DNA of 64,000 nucleotides, from positions 31,292,080-31,356,079 of the forward strand of contig NW_024609884.1 of assembly GCF_016920785.2 (NCBI RefSeq). The letters run 5' to 3'. Of the stretch, positions 1-11,581 are shown piece by piece. The position numbers were made by a program, and so were the translations under genes. How positions within the stretch are numbered: position 1 is the stretch's first letter; the number at the start of each line of letters is the position of its first letter. Source of the DNA: Ixodes scapularis. Lineage: Eukaryota > Arthropoda > Arachnida > Ixodida > Ixodidae. The notes beneath the pieces are model-generated. The model was not told where the DNA came from. It made no database searches and was given only the letters and a program-made list of their open reading frames with translations.

Positions 1-2415
1 GATGAAAAAATCGCTTTACTCTGCTCCCATCAGTAACATACGCAGTTCATTAAACGTTTAACTATTTATTACTATCAATTCAACAGCCAATTACGACAGC
101 GTTCATCACTTCTCAAATGATTCCTGACTGGTATCATCGGTTGACTCGAGAGAATATGAGCTATGGGGGCGTGATCTATCAGCACCACCTATAGAATAAT
201 CAAAGTGTGCACTAAAATTTTGATGTGATCACAGTTAGATCGAGGGAAGTCACAGCTTGGATACGAGTGCTACGTCAGCGCTCGGCTGGGCCTCGTGTCC
301 AATTGCTGAGTTGGCGCCAGCCCATTGTGATGACTCTTTACGGAGGAAGAGGTTGACGTTCGCAGGCGTGGAATTTTCTAGGTGGTGTTGGCTCTATTCA
401 CAGGTTTTCGAGTGCCCATATTGGAGTAAACGAATCTGAAGTTCATGAAGTCAACGCTTATTGCTGCTGCAGTCTCCAGCAGAAACTGTCTGGCAAACGT
501 TCGGGGCTGCAATTGGATGTTCGTAAATCATAGCGTGGTCACAGAGCAGCTAGGCCTTTCTTGTCCACAATATTTTCGCCAATAGCGGGCTGGCCACCTT
601 CGAGACGGCTCTGAATTGAGGAGATTGTCACTTTTGGCATATGAGAGCCTTGGAAGACGTTAGGATGCGAATATGTGCTACATCTAATGCGTTGCATTTG
701 TTAGTCCAGGGGGCGCCACTCGTCTGCCCATTTGATCATTATTTTTTTATTTGTTTTACATCTACTTCGTCGAAAGCACCTGACTGGAAGTGGACTAAAT
801 TTGCGGTATTCCGTAAGCTTATTTTTATAATTTGCCCATGTTATTGCGGTTAGAAAACCGATCAGCTATTTCTTAAGTTCTCGTCGATATCTGCTTGACC
901 AGTACTGTTGCCTAACAAACAGAGAACGCGTAAGGCATAAACCTTTCAGTTACAACGTCATAACTGGAGCTAATAATAATTAACTGTGAATAAACAAGCG
1001 ATGGAATTTCTTGAACAATAATTTACGTCCCTTAATAATGTAAAACCGACTTATTTTTCTTCCTCCGTAAACCAGTCGAAAATAGCTGTGATCTCAAAAA
1101 TCAAAGGACGTGGTGTAACCTAACCTGCCCCTTGAAAATTGACCCTCCTTTCAATCTAACGGACTGTCCAATTGTCAATTTTGTCTTCCGGATGCTAGGG
1201 CAGAGTTTGAAGGGGGTAATTGAAAAAAAAAAAAAAGGAGAATCTAGGTACCCTGTCTGCTGTCCTATAGCGTTGCAGACTTAAGCAGGATGATATATAG
1301 TCTACCTCAAAATTATGTAAAAAGAACGCGTATGAAATAGCCCGAAGAGTGACATAAGACAAAGTCCCTTTTAAAAAGTTCGCGCAATCGCGTGTCCGCC
1401 ACTGTTCGGGCATGCGCATTGAGAGCGTATTGGACACGTGTATGACGTCAGCGTTCGGCGAAGACTCGGATTCAATCAGGCGCTTCGTGCCCAAAAAATG
1501 GCGATCGCCAACGTTGCTCGAAGAACTTTTATAAAGGGTTTATTGGACAGTTGTGGATATTCACACCAGCTATAGACATCAAGAGGAAATAATCAGTTTT
1601 TTGTTATCAGCGTTGCTCGTTTTTACTATTGATAGGAATTCCGCTGAATTGACTTTTTTTTTCGTTTTATCTTTGATTTTTTTTACCAAACCGTGAAATT
1701 GTTTCTGAGATTAAATATTGTACTTTGGTCTAGAGCGTTTTGTAGGGCAGGTTAACTTAAAACATGCCAAGGACGCACATTTCAGACTTGGCTGAACGCC
1801 AGAATTTACTACTCACTTTTATTTCTTTGAATCTCCCAATGTCTTTCTGCCCTCGCAACCTCGAAGTCAGGAAGAAAAAATGACACCAGGCACCCAGCTG
1901 CTAACTAAAGCCCCTTCTGCTAACTGGTCACGCAAGCATTCTCACGTGCAGCTGGAGCTCCACACGCACTCTTAGTTTTGTTGTTGTTGTTGTTGTTTTG
2001 CTTTCTATATCCCTTATAGAAAAGAAGCGCTGGACTGACAACAGTGACTGGACGATCAGTCAAATGAACGAGATGGTCTGCCGCGCAATGTGAGTGGTGG
2101 AAACAAAGGAGAGCCACGTTCTCATACAAGACACCACGAAATCTGCGGCATCCAGTGGGGCAGTGGGGCAGCCTTGGAAAGGCTTACTTTTAATGTTATT
2201 TTATTATGACGATAACGATTTTTCGTTTTGTTTTTGATATCCAAACTTCTTTCTGTTGTCACAAATGGGTAACCCACCACTTCTGAAGAGTTTTTTCTGC
2301 TGCTCTGCTGCGCTAAGATTTTGATTGTCATGACTCACTCTGGAGAACCTGCCGCTGCTGGACTGTCCAGTATTTACCTCCTCCTGCCTCGAGTCTGACC
2401 AGGGCACATATAGAC
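1..2415. other. Unassigned sequence, no gene recognised
   Basis: I see no supported gene. The open frames are short and overlap on both strands. A short (GTT)n run lies at about 1979-1998 and an A-run at about 1224-1237. Confidence 0.5.
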
Positions 2416-2640
2416 ATGGGTCACCCAAATGTGGACTCAAATCGTCAGATCGCGGATGATATACATACAATAAGCCGAGAGTTCTATCACGACATCCAGG
2501 AATCGGCGTCGTCCCTGCTTGACCATATTTTTGTTGAAGCGCCGATCGCAGCAAGGGTGTGTGAATGCCATGTAATTGATAATATTTACGATCACACAGC
2601 TATTGTTTTGAGTGTCAAAATAACACTTCTGTGCCTGCCC
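2416..2640 (+). pseudogene. LINE endonuclease C-terminal fragment
   Basis: The translation contains SSLLDHIFVEAP followed by CECHVIDNIYDHTAIVLS. This matches the closing part of the apurinic-like endonuclease domain of CR1/Jockey-type LINEs, where a DHI segment is followed by a D-H-x-x-I/V segment near the catalytic end. Only this part is recognisable. The reading frame stays open into the (TA)n tract and the start of the next element at 2671, so the fragment appears cut by that insertion. The extended 140-residue frame past about 2640 is spurious because it translates the repeat. The fragment is too short to assign a clade, and it could belong to the LINE that resumes at 4079. Confidence 0.45.
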
Positions 2641-2654
2641 AGTAGCAAAAACGC

Positions 2655-2670
2655 CATATATATATATATA
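2655..2670. repeat. (TA)n microsatellite
   Basis: This short alternating TA run directly abuts the left end of the CGGTTC-motif element. A longer TA run abuts the right end, so the element may have inserted into, or duplicated, a TA-rich target. Confidence 0.85.
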
Positions 2671-3883
2671 TCAGTGTGTCGAACCGAAAAAAATACAGGT
2701 TCGGTTACGGTTCAGGTTCAGGTAAATTTATTTTGTTCCGGTTCAGTTCCGGTTCGATTAATTCGAACCGCGAACCGGTTCGCGAACCGGTTCGGGGCGC
2801 TGAACCGGTTCGCGAACCGGTTCGGAAATTATAAATGACAAATTGCAACATCAAAATAAATTACAAATAAGACATCTGAAATCAGCAAATACGAAACGGG
2901 ATACATCGTAGTGTAAGGCTCAGGGATTTCTACCAGAAATGGTTTCTTTATGTGCACTCAAAGGTTACCTCACCGACGTTTACGCATTCGGAATTCATCT
3001 AATTGGGTCCGACGCAGTAGCTGTAAAATCCGCGACCTCCTTACAAACCCACTTACAAGTAGAACTCGCTAACTATCCCGCCACCTCGGCGTGTAAGCAA
3101 TTGAAGGAACAGTGGGGAGAAAATACAGCTTTCTTTATTTGAACTAGCCTTCGGTTACTCAAATTAGACCCTTAAAGAAGTTTTCATTAAACACGATACG
3201 GAATATGAAAAACACTTCACCGAACGCAACGCCAGAAGGACGTAATAGGATAAATATTAAAATAGAAGAGTTCGCTGTCTCACAAATATGTTAGCTTCTA
3301 AGTGCCTATACGAAACCGGATGCGTTATTATCAAACTCCACAGCCTTTTCTTTTCTCATTGCGATGGAAGCAAGCTTCAAGAACTCGCGCGTTTTAGAAA
3401 CGTGTTATGAAATGAGCACACAGCAGCATTTAGGATTTACGAGATTGTAGGAAAATAAAATCCCGTGACCCGATTTTTTTTTTTTTTTTTTTTTGCACAG
3501 CCTTTCAATTTTTTTTTTTTCCGTGCAAGCCGCGACTAGCGCAATAGTGGTTCCTATGTCAAGATTCATGGATGCAGCGTTTGTCAAGATTCATGGATGT
3601 AGCGTTTATATTCCTAAGACTGAGTGGAGAAGAAAAATATGTAAGCGAGGGTGTGTGTCAGTTGACGGCACTTAAAAAACAAATGGCATTGATAGCACAT
3701 TCATTGTCAACAGCGCGTGGCCGAACCGTTTTGACATGAGCCGGTAACCGTTATTTTTTTCCGGTTCAGTTCCGGTTCGGGTTCATCGCGATAACAATAT
3801 AACGGTTCGGGTTCGGGTTCAGTTCCGGAAAAAATACCGGTTCGGTTCCGGTTTTCGGTTCGGTTCGGTTCCGGTTCGACACC

Positions 3884-3887
<4 letters not shown>
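2671..3887. mobile_element. DNA element with degenerate CGGTTC-motif inverted ends
   Basis: The left end begins TCAGTGTGTCGAACCG. The reverse complement of the right end begins TCAGGGTGTCGAACCG, so the two termini form inverted repeats. Each end continues for 150 bp or more as degenerate copies of CGGTTC/GAACCG in opposite orientation (about 2690-2825 and 3720-3880). TA repeats flank both sides. The interior (about 2840-3700) is AT-rich and carries a 67-residue frame at 2939-3142. That frame's middle faintly resembles a hAT dimerisation region, but I would not call it. A truncated relative with a GTGACACCCTAA end lies near 15600-15750. The superfamily is uncertain; hAT or another cut-and-paste type is possible. 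Confidence 0.65.
3558..3607. repeat. 25-bp tandem duplication
   Basis: Two adjacent 25-bp copies begin GTCAAGATTCATGGATG and differ at one base. They lie inside the CGGTTC-motif element. Confidence 0.85.

Positions 3888-3921
<34 letters not shown>
3886..3921. repeat. (TA)n microsatellite
   Basis: A pure TA run follows the right end of the CGGTTC-motif element. Confidence 0.9.
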
Positions 3922-3923
<2 letters not shown>

Positions 3924-4026
3924 AAGTTGAAAATCCCAAGTCAGAGAAACAAAAAATACGGAAGGTTTATTTCAACGCTTCGGCAAGAGTCTTGCCTTCG
4001 TCAGGAATGGCGACACAGTTCATGTG

Positions 4027-4028
4027 TG

Positions 4029-4065
<37 letters not shown>

Positions 4066-4066
4066 T
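4027..4066. repeat. (TA)n microsatellite, slightly interrupted
   Basis: The TA run is interrupted once by a C and is followed by a T-run. The recognisable part of the next LINE begins just after it. Confidence 0.85.
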
Positions 4067-4078
4067 TTTTTTAATGCG

Positions 4079-6775
4079 AGTGATTAATTTGGTCGTTGAA
4101 GCTCTTGAAATTTATTTTGACTCCTTCGAAAACATGGGCTGTTCTGATAATAAAAGTATTGATAACTTGTGGGCTTTTCTTCAAAGACATTGTTTATTAC
4201 TTCTTACATTAATTTGTGCCGACTCGCAAAAATCGTGACTCGTCACCGCAACCCTTGGATTACTTGTAATATCTTCCACCTGAGAAAAAAAGGAAAACGA
4301 TTAAAAAAGAAAAAAAAACAGATATCTCACAGATAGGAAAGCAAAAAAAAAAACTACAAATCATGGTATCAAACGCCAGATAACCGTTTTATTGTATTAT
4401 TTTGCTCAACATTCTTAAATCCTTGGCACCAAAACTTGGGAGATTTGTTTCTCCGAAAAAGCATGCTGTCGGCTCATTTTCCGTATCGAGAGGTATTGTC
4501 GACGATGCCGATGCAATCGCGGAATGTTTCAATGATTCTTTTATGCTGTTTTTACGGCCAACAACGGCGATTCATCATGTGTCGTATATACCAATAGTTT
4601 AACTCATCTACCTAACCTCACCCTTTCCCTCTTGGGTGTTCTTTTTTGTTTTTCTCTTCGTGTCTTCTTGAACATGATTCTAAGGAAGGCCCTGGTGTTG
4701 ACTGTATTCCTATTGCTTTCGTTGCTCGGCACGCGAAATGGTGTTCCAAATTGCTGTATATGTTTTTCGAGAGATCATTAATCTCGAAAAAATTGTCACA
4801 TGACTGGAAGTAAGCCAGAGACAACCCTATCTATAAAAACGGACCCCGCCAGCTAGTTTCCAACTGTAGACCGATTTCGTTACTGTGCTCATGTTTAAAA
4901 CTTTTAGAACGCTGTTTTTAATCACATCACAGAACGCTTGAAACCTAACCGTTTTTTTTAACCACAACCAGCACAGCTTTCGTAAAGAAGTATCTACAAC
5001 CTCCCAGCTTATTGAGACAATTAATTAATTTAGCAGCATTCTTATTCGCACGCGACAAATAGACGTAATATTATTACACTTATCTAAAGCGTTTGACGAG
5101 GTTTCTCACGTTAAATAGCTCACAAAACGAGAGCTCATCCTGAGAAATGATCGAATTATCAGCTGATTACGAGACTACCTAAATTCACAATCCCTGTTCT
5201 TTGAAATTAGTGGCTTACCATCTTCATGTACCTCGGTTTTATCGGGCGTTCTGCAAGGTTCTGTCCTGGGGCCTCTTTTATTTTTTATCTTCATTAATGG
5301 CATTACCGCAACATTCCCATAAATCTGCGTTTGTTTGCGGACGACGCAATTTTGTATACATGGGTCCGTTATGTCAATGACCAATCTCAATTGAATAATT
5401 GCCTTCAAGAAATACAAGCCTGGTGGTCGACATGGCAAATGTCACTAAGCCCCGTAAAAAGTGTTTATATGCTTATCACTCGCAAACGTAGCCTCTTGTC
5501 ATTTCAGAACATGTTCAAGAGTCATGTCCTTTCGCAAGAGTTTTTCTTTAAATATAAAGGAGTGCATATCAGCATTTACTTACTTTGAAATGCGCATGTA
5601 AATTATATAGCACGGCGCTGTCAGAACTTTGGTACCTACGACATAATTTCAAACTGGCCACTGCAGATATTAAATTAACCGCATACAAAACATTTGTTCG
5701 TTCAACTCCTGGATACGCTGCAACTGTATGGGATTCCCTCACAACGCAAAATATTTATTTACTGAACATGCATAGCGAATTGCTGGGCCATCGTGTTGCA
5801 CGTGAAACATGTGGTTTTAGTCCGACACCTCTGGGATTGACGTCTACGCTCTTTTGGTTTGGCGACTGGCTTAACGCACGGCATATACACTTGAAAGCGA
5901 TTCCTGCAATGGAGATGCCGGCGCTAACCCGGGTTTTAAAACCCTGGCGCTCTTCCAGGATCTGAACCAGCCAATCAGCATCGAGCTAGGAGGTGTGACA
6001 TCAACACTTGGCTCAGCCAATCAGCATCGAGTTAATCGTCGACTTAACTTTTCGGCTTCACAAATTTGTAGACCTTCCCCCTTCCCCCCCCCCCCCCATA
6101 TACACACATACACTAACGACACAAAGCACGTTTCACGTGAAAATGTACAAAGAAGAGCACTCCGTTTTATTTTAACAACTACAGTCGTCATGCTTCAATC
6201 TTGCCCCTCTACGAGCAAGCGGGTTTGCCTACGTTACAACAAAGACGGCGCAAGGTAGAGAAATTAAGATTTATGTTAAACGTTAGGGTCATGGTCACGT
6301 AAACCTGGACAAATCAGTACACATTACATCACTCTGTGTTTCTAGATACCCACCTAGGCATCTCAACACCAAGGCTTTCGCTGAATATAGCTTCAGTATA
6401 GACGCTTTTAAGTATTCATATTTTCCAAGAGCGTTTCGGGAATAGAATAAGCTTCCAGAAGAACTTGTTAATTCATATAATTCATCTGATTTTGTTAAGC
6501 GCTTAAATAAGTACTTGTGACTAGTCCGATAGCGGTATGCGCGTGCGCGTGCATGTGTGTGTGTTCGTGTGTGTGTTATTTTGTATGGTTGTGTTTTGAC
6601 GCCCTATTGACATTACTTTGGTGCTTCATTTTCTGCGCCATAGCTTTCTGTCCTTTCATGATTTTCTACTGTTTAAGTACACTGTCGAATGTTTGACAGT
6701 TTTTTTTTTCTGTCCACTCCTACCATCTCTCTGACTGGAGAATGAAGTATTTTGAACTTGAAATAAAATGCATAA
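4079..6775 (+). pseudogene. LINE A: decayed non-LTR retrotransposon (CR1/Jockey-like)
   Basis: Pieces of a reverse transcriptase polyprotein appear in order across several frames. The linker after the endonuclease is at about 4080-4600, with WITCNIFHLRKK and IAECFNDSF. The fingers segment PISLLCSCLKLLER lies at about 4868-4915, LSKAFDEVSH at about 5081-5112, and GVLQGSVLGPLLFF at about 5244-5286. The catalytic FADD is at 5331-5342. C-terminal pieces are at 5585-5775 and, after an insertion, at 6139-6520 (NVQRRALRFIL, LPEELVNSYNSSDF). A 3' UTR with AATAAA at about 6762 follows. Many frameshifts and stops make it inactive. It is 5' truncated, starting just after a TA repeat. Confidence 0.85.
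5776..6138. mobile_element. About 360-bp insertion inside LINE A
   Basis: The LINE reading passes from NIYLLNM at about 5770 to ENVQRRALRF at about 6140, so the sequence between is foreign. CACGTGAAA occurs at both junctions (about 5799-5807 and 6129-6137) and could be a target duplication. The insert carries two direct copies of CAGCCAATCAGCATCGAG (about 5969 and 6013) and a C-run. I do not recognise the family. The CCAAT-containing direct repeats look promoter- or LTR-like. Confidence 0.5.
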
Positions 6776-6837
6776 AAATCGCAGCCGCTTCGGCGTCTTC
6801 AATATCTATTTGGTGAGAAGGCGTCAACGTTCGGAGA

Positions 6838-6863
6838 GGGGGGGGGGGGGGAGGGGGGGGGGG
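6838..6863. repeat. Poly-G tract with one A
   Basis: An almost pure G-run sits just downstream of the LINE A tail. Similar G or C runs occur near 7866, 18682 and 25806. Confidence 0.85.
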
Positions 6864-7640
6864 TGCAGCAATATTCCGGGAGCTGTTGCAGCAGCGGCTC
6901 TAGACTAATGTTGGCGTGGTACTTGCAATTTTTATTGGACTGGACCTGAAGGAACTGTCAAGGCTTGAGAGCCCGCTGTCGCGCAGATCCACGATCAGTT
7001 TAGATGCCCTCTTGCCATAGCCTCACCTGCTGGCGTGAAGAAAACTGTGTCCGGCGTAAACGGCATTTGGAAAGAACACCACAATATTCGGCGACTTTCT
7101 GCACAAAGTGTCACTTTCGCAGATTCACCTCTTGGCAAAGTTGGCATCGCTCTCCGTCGTCCTCCCAAAGCACGTACTATACCATCGTACCTTCGGCGCA
7201 AGAACAAAGAAACGCATTCCACATTGAACGGCCTCGGAAAACGTCCAGGTACACCATTGGAGTCAGCAAGTGGTGCATGTTCCGAAGCCGTACTATTTTC
7301 TTTACGTAAAACAAGAAATCTGGTCTTTGGTTTTTTGACGATATGGCGCCGAAGTGAGCATTCTTCGGGTGTCGTCTGTATCCAACAAACCATAGCGCTC
7401 CAAGCTTTAAGATTTTTGGACGCTTACAAGCGTGAAGCATCCGCTATCGCAACTTACGGGGCGATTGATCGCTTACCCTTAATATCAGCTTCAGAGGACC
7501 ACTGGGACTGGTCTTTGTGGTTGCCTAGTTGACGTGCCTAATTCTAGGATTTTGTTTTCCACAGCGGAGCTGTTAAGGGCTAGTTTCCCCAGAATCGTGT
7601 CCCCCGCAAAGAAATGAAGACACCGGACTCTGGACACCTA
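6864..7640. other. Unassigned; 165-residue open frame
   Basis: The plus frame 7035-7532 is open for 165 residues, but long frames on both strands overlap it. I recognise no domain, signal peptide or membrane segment. It is probably a chance frame or gag-derived sequence upstream of gypsy A. I find no supporting start context. Confidence 0.3.
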
Positions 7641-7705
7641 CCGCCATCTATGAACAACGGCGGCAAGCCAGGTATCTGGTCGCCGCCGTCGCTCATAGAT
7701 GGCGG
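7641..7705. repeat. Inverted repeat, 24-bp arms
   Basis: The arm at 7641-7664 begins CCGCCATCTATGA and pairs with 7682-7705 with two mismatches. The loop is 17 bp. It lies upstream of the gypsy A remnant. Confidence 0.85.
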
Positions 7706-7865
7706 CAGCCTTTCCATTCTGGCTTGCCGGCTTGCGGCCGGCCATTACTTTCCATTGTACAGCTCCGCTGGTTTTCCTTCTTCACCAGAGTAAAAAGGAT
7801 GAAAGTGTTTTTTTACAACTTCAATTTTTATGTGGAGTGGTTGCGTTTTGGGGATGCTGGGGTGA

Positions 7866-7880
7866 GGGGGGGGGGGGGGG
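7866..7880. repeat. Poly-G run
   Basis: A short G homopolymer lies at the left edge of the recognisable gypsy sequence. Confidence 0.8.
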
Positions 7881-8326
7881 GACCACATAGTAATCCAAAA
7901 AGTAGTGCCTACCTCAGCACTTTCACATCGTTGCACTTTACCCACAGTAAGGTTCAGAGATCTAACCTACACTTTTCTGCGCTCACAAATCCCACCGACT
8001 TTCTGCAACCGGCGAAGCACAACGAACGCCACATGCCACACGTTGACGTCTAGCCGTCCCACCGATGCTCGTCCTCGCCGCCTTCTGAAAAATTGCACAA
8101 AACTTGCGAAAGTTGAGTTCGAGTATATGCTTGAGCTCGGCATTATCAGGCCTTCGATTCGCCTCCACACTTCACGGATTTTACCGCATGGCTCAAAAAA
8201 AAAAAAAAAGATTAACATTTTTTTTTATTTGTTCAAAGCATTTCACCAGATTTCCGTGGAGCCAGCCATCCAGCATACCAAAAACGAATAATATTACTTA
8301 CACATTTAGTGAAAAAACAGTTAGGG

Positions 8327-8434
8327 CGCAGGCGAGCTGGTGTAAGTTTACCATTTTTTTAGACCACCTGAGACTGGGTGGAAGACGTCGTCGTGTTTCT
8401 TCCACCCAGTCTCAGGTGGTCTAAAAAAATGGTA
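8327..8434. mobile_element. Foldback insertion with perfect 36-bp arms
   Basis: Bases 8349-8384 are exactly complementary to 8399-8434, leaving a 14-base loop. The 16-mer CGCAGGCGAGCTGGTG lies immediately upstream at 8327-8342. The same 16-mer precedes a second hairpin at 56215-56230, which suggests a shared element family. The structure interrupts the gypsy A RT region. Confidence 0.8.
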
Positions 8435-9581
8435 CACATTTAGGTTTTTTTATGCATGCTATGATGGGGCTCTTCGGCCCTCATTACGCTGCCTAGAAAT
8501 TTTCGCGGTTCATTGACAGCCTCATCCACAGGCTGTACAGTAATGCCCAAGGCGATAACGTCCCCACCAACCACACTGAGCCGATAGCTTACGCACTCGA
8601 AGCGGCCGGTCTCTCTTCCCAGGGAGCGTCGTAATCAGTGGCATCTGAGGGCGTTGACAACTCTGCTGCTGAAGCGGTGTCCCGTGTACTTGCTACAAAG
8701 CCATTCCCCGCTGAAGATTTTCTGCTCTAGCAGCGGTTCAGCGAGGCGACCACGGGCCACTGAGTATAAGTTTGTCATTCAATAACTTTAATCTGCTCGA
8801 CATTTCTGTGCCAGAATGCGGCACAACTACCATCTTTGACGTATCCACTGGATCACCCCGACCGGTGGTACCTTCCACTTTATGGCTGCTCATATTAAAC
8901 TTGCTTTACAGACCCTCATCTTGGCATTTTGGCAACCCATTCAAGACACTGTATAAAGACATCAATCACTGACTTTGACGAGCATCGACAGCATCTACAT
9001 GGACATGGTCATCCCCCTTCTGCAATGTGATGAGTAATCTAGAACGTTTCAATTGTGGCCTGAGGCCTTTACCATGGCAGACATCCACACGGCAACCCTT
9101 GCTAAGACCTTCGTCGGTGGCTAGACAACGCTGCTCGGTTATCTGTCATTCATTTCCACCAAACGAGGCGCACAGTTTTGGCACCCATGGCTCTTGCCGC
9201 GTTCACACCACAGTCTACCACCCCGCTGCTAAGGGTCTGGTGGAAAGGTTACATCGAATGCTGCAGGCTGTACCCTAAGCCCACAAAAACCAGAACTGGA
9301 GCTTCCCATTCTGTTTCAAGGCCTGCTCACTGCCCTGGGAGAGGACTTGAGATGTACTGCTGCCTAGCTTGGCTATACGGCAAGCAAGTGCGCCAAAATG
9401 TGTCTTTGGTGCTTGCATGGAAACGAAGGAAGAGGCACGCAATCAGAAGACAACACACCAAACAAGCAGGGGTATGTGCGATGACGAGGCAGCCAAGGTC
9501 GTATCTTCATTGGTTGAGGTCGAGGGTAAACAAAAGCTCGTGGGCGGGTTTGGGGGGTACACAAACGCACAAGGTGAGTAA

Positions 9582-9734
9582 AGGGTGATTCACACACTTG
9601 CGTTGAGTCCGACCGAGTGCGAGGGTTGCTATGGTAACAGCTGCGTCGGCAACAGGTGCGTTGAAGCCGCCGCAGCTGTTGCCATAGCAACCCTCGCACT
9701 CGGTCGGACTCAACGCAAATGTGTGAATTGCCCT
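9582..9734. mobile_element. 153-bp foldback MITE with TAA target duplication (PIF/Harbinger-like)
   Basis: The arms 9582-9645 and 9671-9734 are inverted repeats of 64 bp with about four mismatches, so the element is nearly all hairpin. The ends read AGGGTGATTCACACA and the inverted AGGGCAATTCACACA. TAA occurs on both sides (9579-9581 and 9735-9737), as expected for the TWA target duplication of PIF/Harbinger. It has no coding capacity. It is inserted in a foreign segment within gypsy A. Confidence 0.85.
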
Positions 9735-10179
9735 TAAATAGCGGACAAACTTGCGGGCAGTATTAAAATACACTTCGCGGCCCCAGTGAATTTTTCGGGA
9801 CGCATGTAACTTCAACCATTACCGATCCCCTTAGCTCAGTATGTTACGCAGCTTCGACATATCAAGTGGCACATTCGTGCTGCAAGGTAACACGATCGCA
9901 ATCTCACGCATGGTGTGCGAAGGGTTAACCTCGGCAAAAGACACTTCTGTTCGTCGAAACGCGGTCAAGTTGCCACGTCAGCGACTCTTCGATGGACCTT
10001 TCAAGGTGCTTGAAAGGCGAGACAAATTGCGTATGTAGGGCGCGACACCATCTCCATCAACCACATAAAGCCTTATCACAATGAGCCACACCACTGCCCA
10101 GCGTACAACCTCCGGGTTGACCGTCCTCGTCTTACCAACGACGCTGCTCTAGCAAATCACCAAGCGCCTGCATACGTGA

Positions 10180-11570
10180 TCCTTCTCCTGGGAACGGCAT
10201 TGCCTTAGCAACTCCTCTATATGGAGTTTAAGCGTCCAAAACGCAGTGATGAATCATGACTTTTCGCGTGAACAGGATGTTCTGCTGAGTGACATGGCCC
10301 CCGCAGACTAGGAGAACCACAAGCTGAGACCGAACAGCATGAGACCCTAGCCGGCCTGCTAAAAACAAAATTGGTCGCCTTTAATTTCAAACAGACTGAA
10401 AGTGCGAAAGCAGCGCATGAGCGTGCTCTCACTGGCCCCAGCCTTGGCGGCGTTTTTATTGGATGCAATCTTAAATGAGTCCGACTGATTGCATTTCGAG
10501 CAAGCCGACCCTGCGACGGCCAGCTGCGTAGCAGGACGGCCTGGAGAACCTCCATCTTTTATTTCGTTTTGTTGCGACGACGAAGATTTGTATTGCGTTT
10601 CCGATCTCTAGCCGTCTTCCTTTCGTCCCGCCGTAACCGCAAACAATCGTTCTTTCTTTGTTTTTCTTCTTCCCTGGAAGCCGATGGAGTGAAAAGTCGT
10701 AACCGTGGAGCAGGGAGCGCCCAAGTGCACATGCAGAGGCGCAGCATGTGGGCAGCTGCCCAGTCCGCATCCCAGTTGTTGCCACGGGCCGAGGAGCCTC
10801 CGACGGCCCTCTGCAATCGCCTCGTGTCCGAGCAGCAGGCGCAACACCGCGCACAATGACTCTGCCTTACTTGACGAGCCTTGATGGCGGCGCAGCAGCT
10901 GTCAACATCGGTCAGCGGCCACGTCGGACGTAAGCAACGTGTGCGCACACAGTCACGTCCGCTCGATGATGAAACGCGCAGCTAGCTGTCCAGACCTCGG
11001 CGTCGATTGTTGGCCGGGATCCGCGAGATGCGCCGCTGGCAGGCACAGCGGGAACTGGCGCGCCCCAGGCTTCGCCCATGAAGTCGCGGCTGGACACTGG
11101 CCACGAGTCAGGTTTTGGTCCTCTGCCCTTGGCTCGCTCACTCTGTCTCCTACGTTCGGGTGGAAAGCCAAAGGCCACCTAGCCGTATGCATCGGGGAAG
11201 GGGAGAGGGGAGTCACACAGACGTGTGCGTGAACCGCTGACTCGCAAAGCCGTGGACAAGGACAAGCATCAAGTAGCTATGCGGTTTTCTACTTAAGGTA
11301 GAACACGAGCGTACCCTCACACCCTAGCACCCACGCGCATACAAAAAAGAAAATACATGGACACTTGTTTTGTGGAAAGAGGTGTCGACCATGCCACAGC
11401 ATTCCAGTTTGTTGCCTGCGTACATCACGGTTTAGTGAGGGCCAGTAGGTGACATTTGTATAAGGAATGTATACCGTCGCGGAAGCGAGTGAAATACGTA
11501 TAGTTACTTCAAGCTCAATTATGCTTTGAAACGTTCGGAGGAATGTTTAGCATTAGGATTAATTAATTTG
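10180..11570. other. Unassigned, locally GC-rich
   Basis: The sequence from 10560 to 11200 is GC-rich, with overlapping open frames of up to 129 residues on both strands. That pattern follows from base composition rather than coding. I recognise no domain, tRNA or transposon end. Confidence 0.4.
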
Positions 11571-11581
11571 TGATCATATCA

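Larger units (their letters stand above)
7950..10140 (+). pseudogene. Gypsy A: decayed Ty3/gypsy pol (RT to integrase)
   Basis: Landmarks occur in the canonical order, in shifting frames. The RT entry ARPRRLL and EFEYMLELGIIRPS are at about 8060-8158, KAFHQISVEP at about 8236, and KFSRFIDSL at about 8500. The RNase H end DNSAAEAVSRVL is at about 8655-8690, the spacer FDVSTGSPRPVVPST at about 8836-8880, and integrase core pieces at about 9030-9200. HPAAKGLVERLHR (9216-9254) and LLTALGEDL (about 9325) follow. The integrase C-terminus reads FDGPFKVLERRDK (about 9988-10026) and then SINHIKPYH. Stops and frameshifts are everywhere and the RT catalytic block is largely lost. Insertions lie at 8327-8434 and between about 9385 and 9840. 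I could not delimit LTRs. Confidence 0.85.

Noticed and set aside
2416..2838. 140-residue gene
   Set aside because: The last third translates the (TA)n tract and CGGTTC repeats. Only the LINE endonuclease-like middle is meaningful.
10471..11232. Cluster of long frames on both strands
   Set aside because: GC-rich composition removes stop codons in many frames at once, and no domain is visible in any of them.
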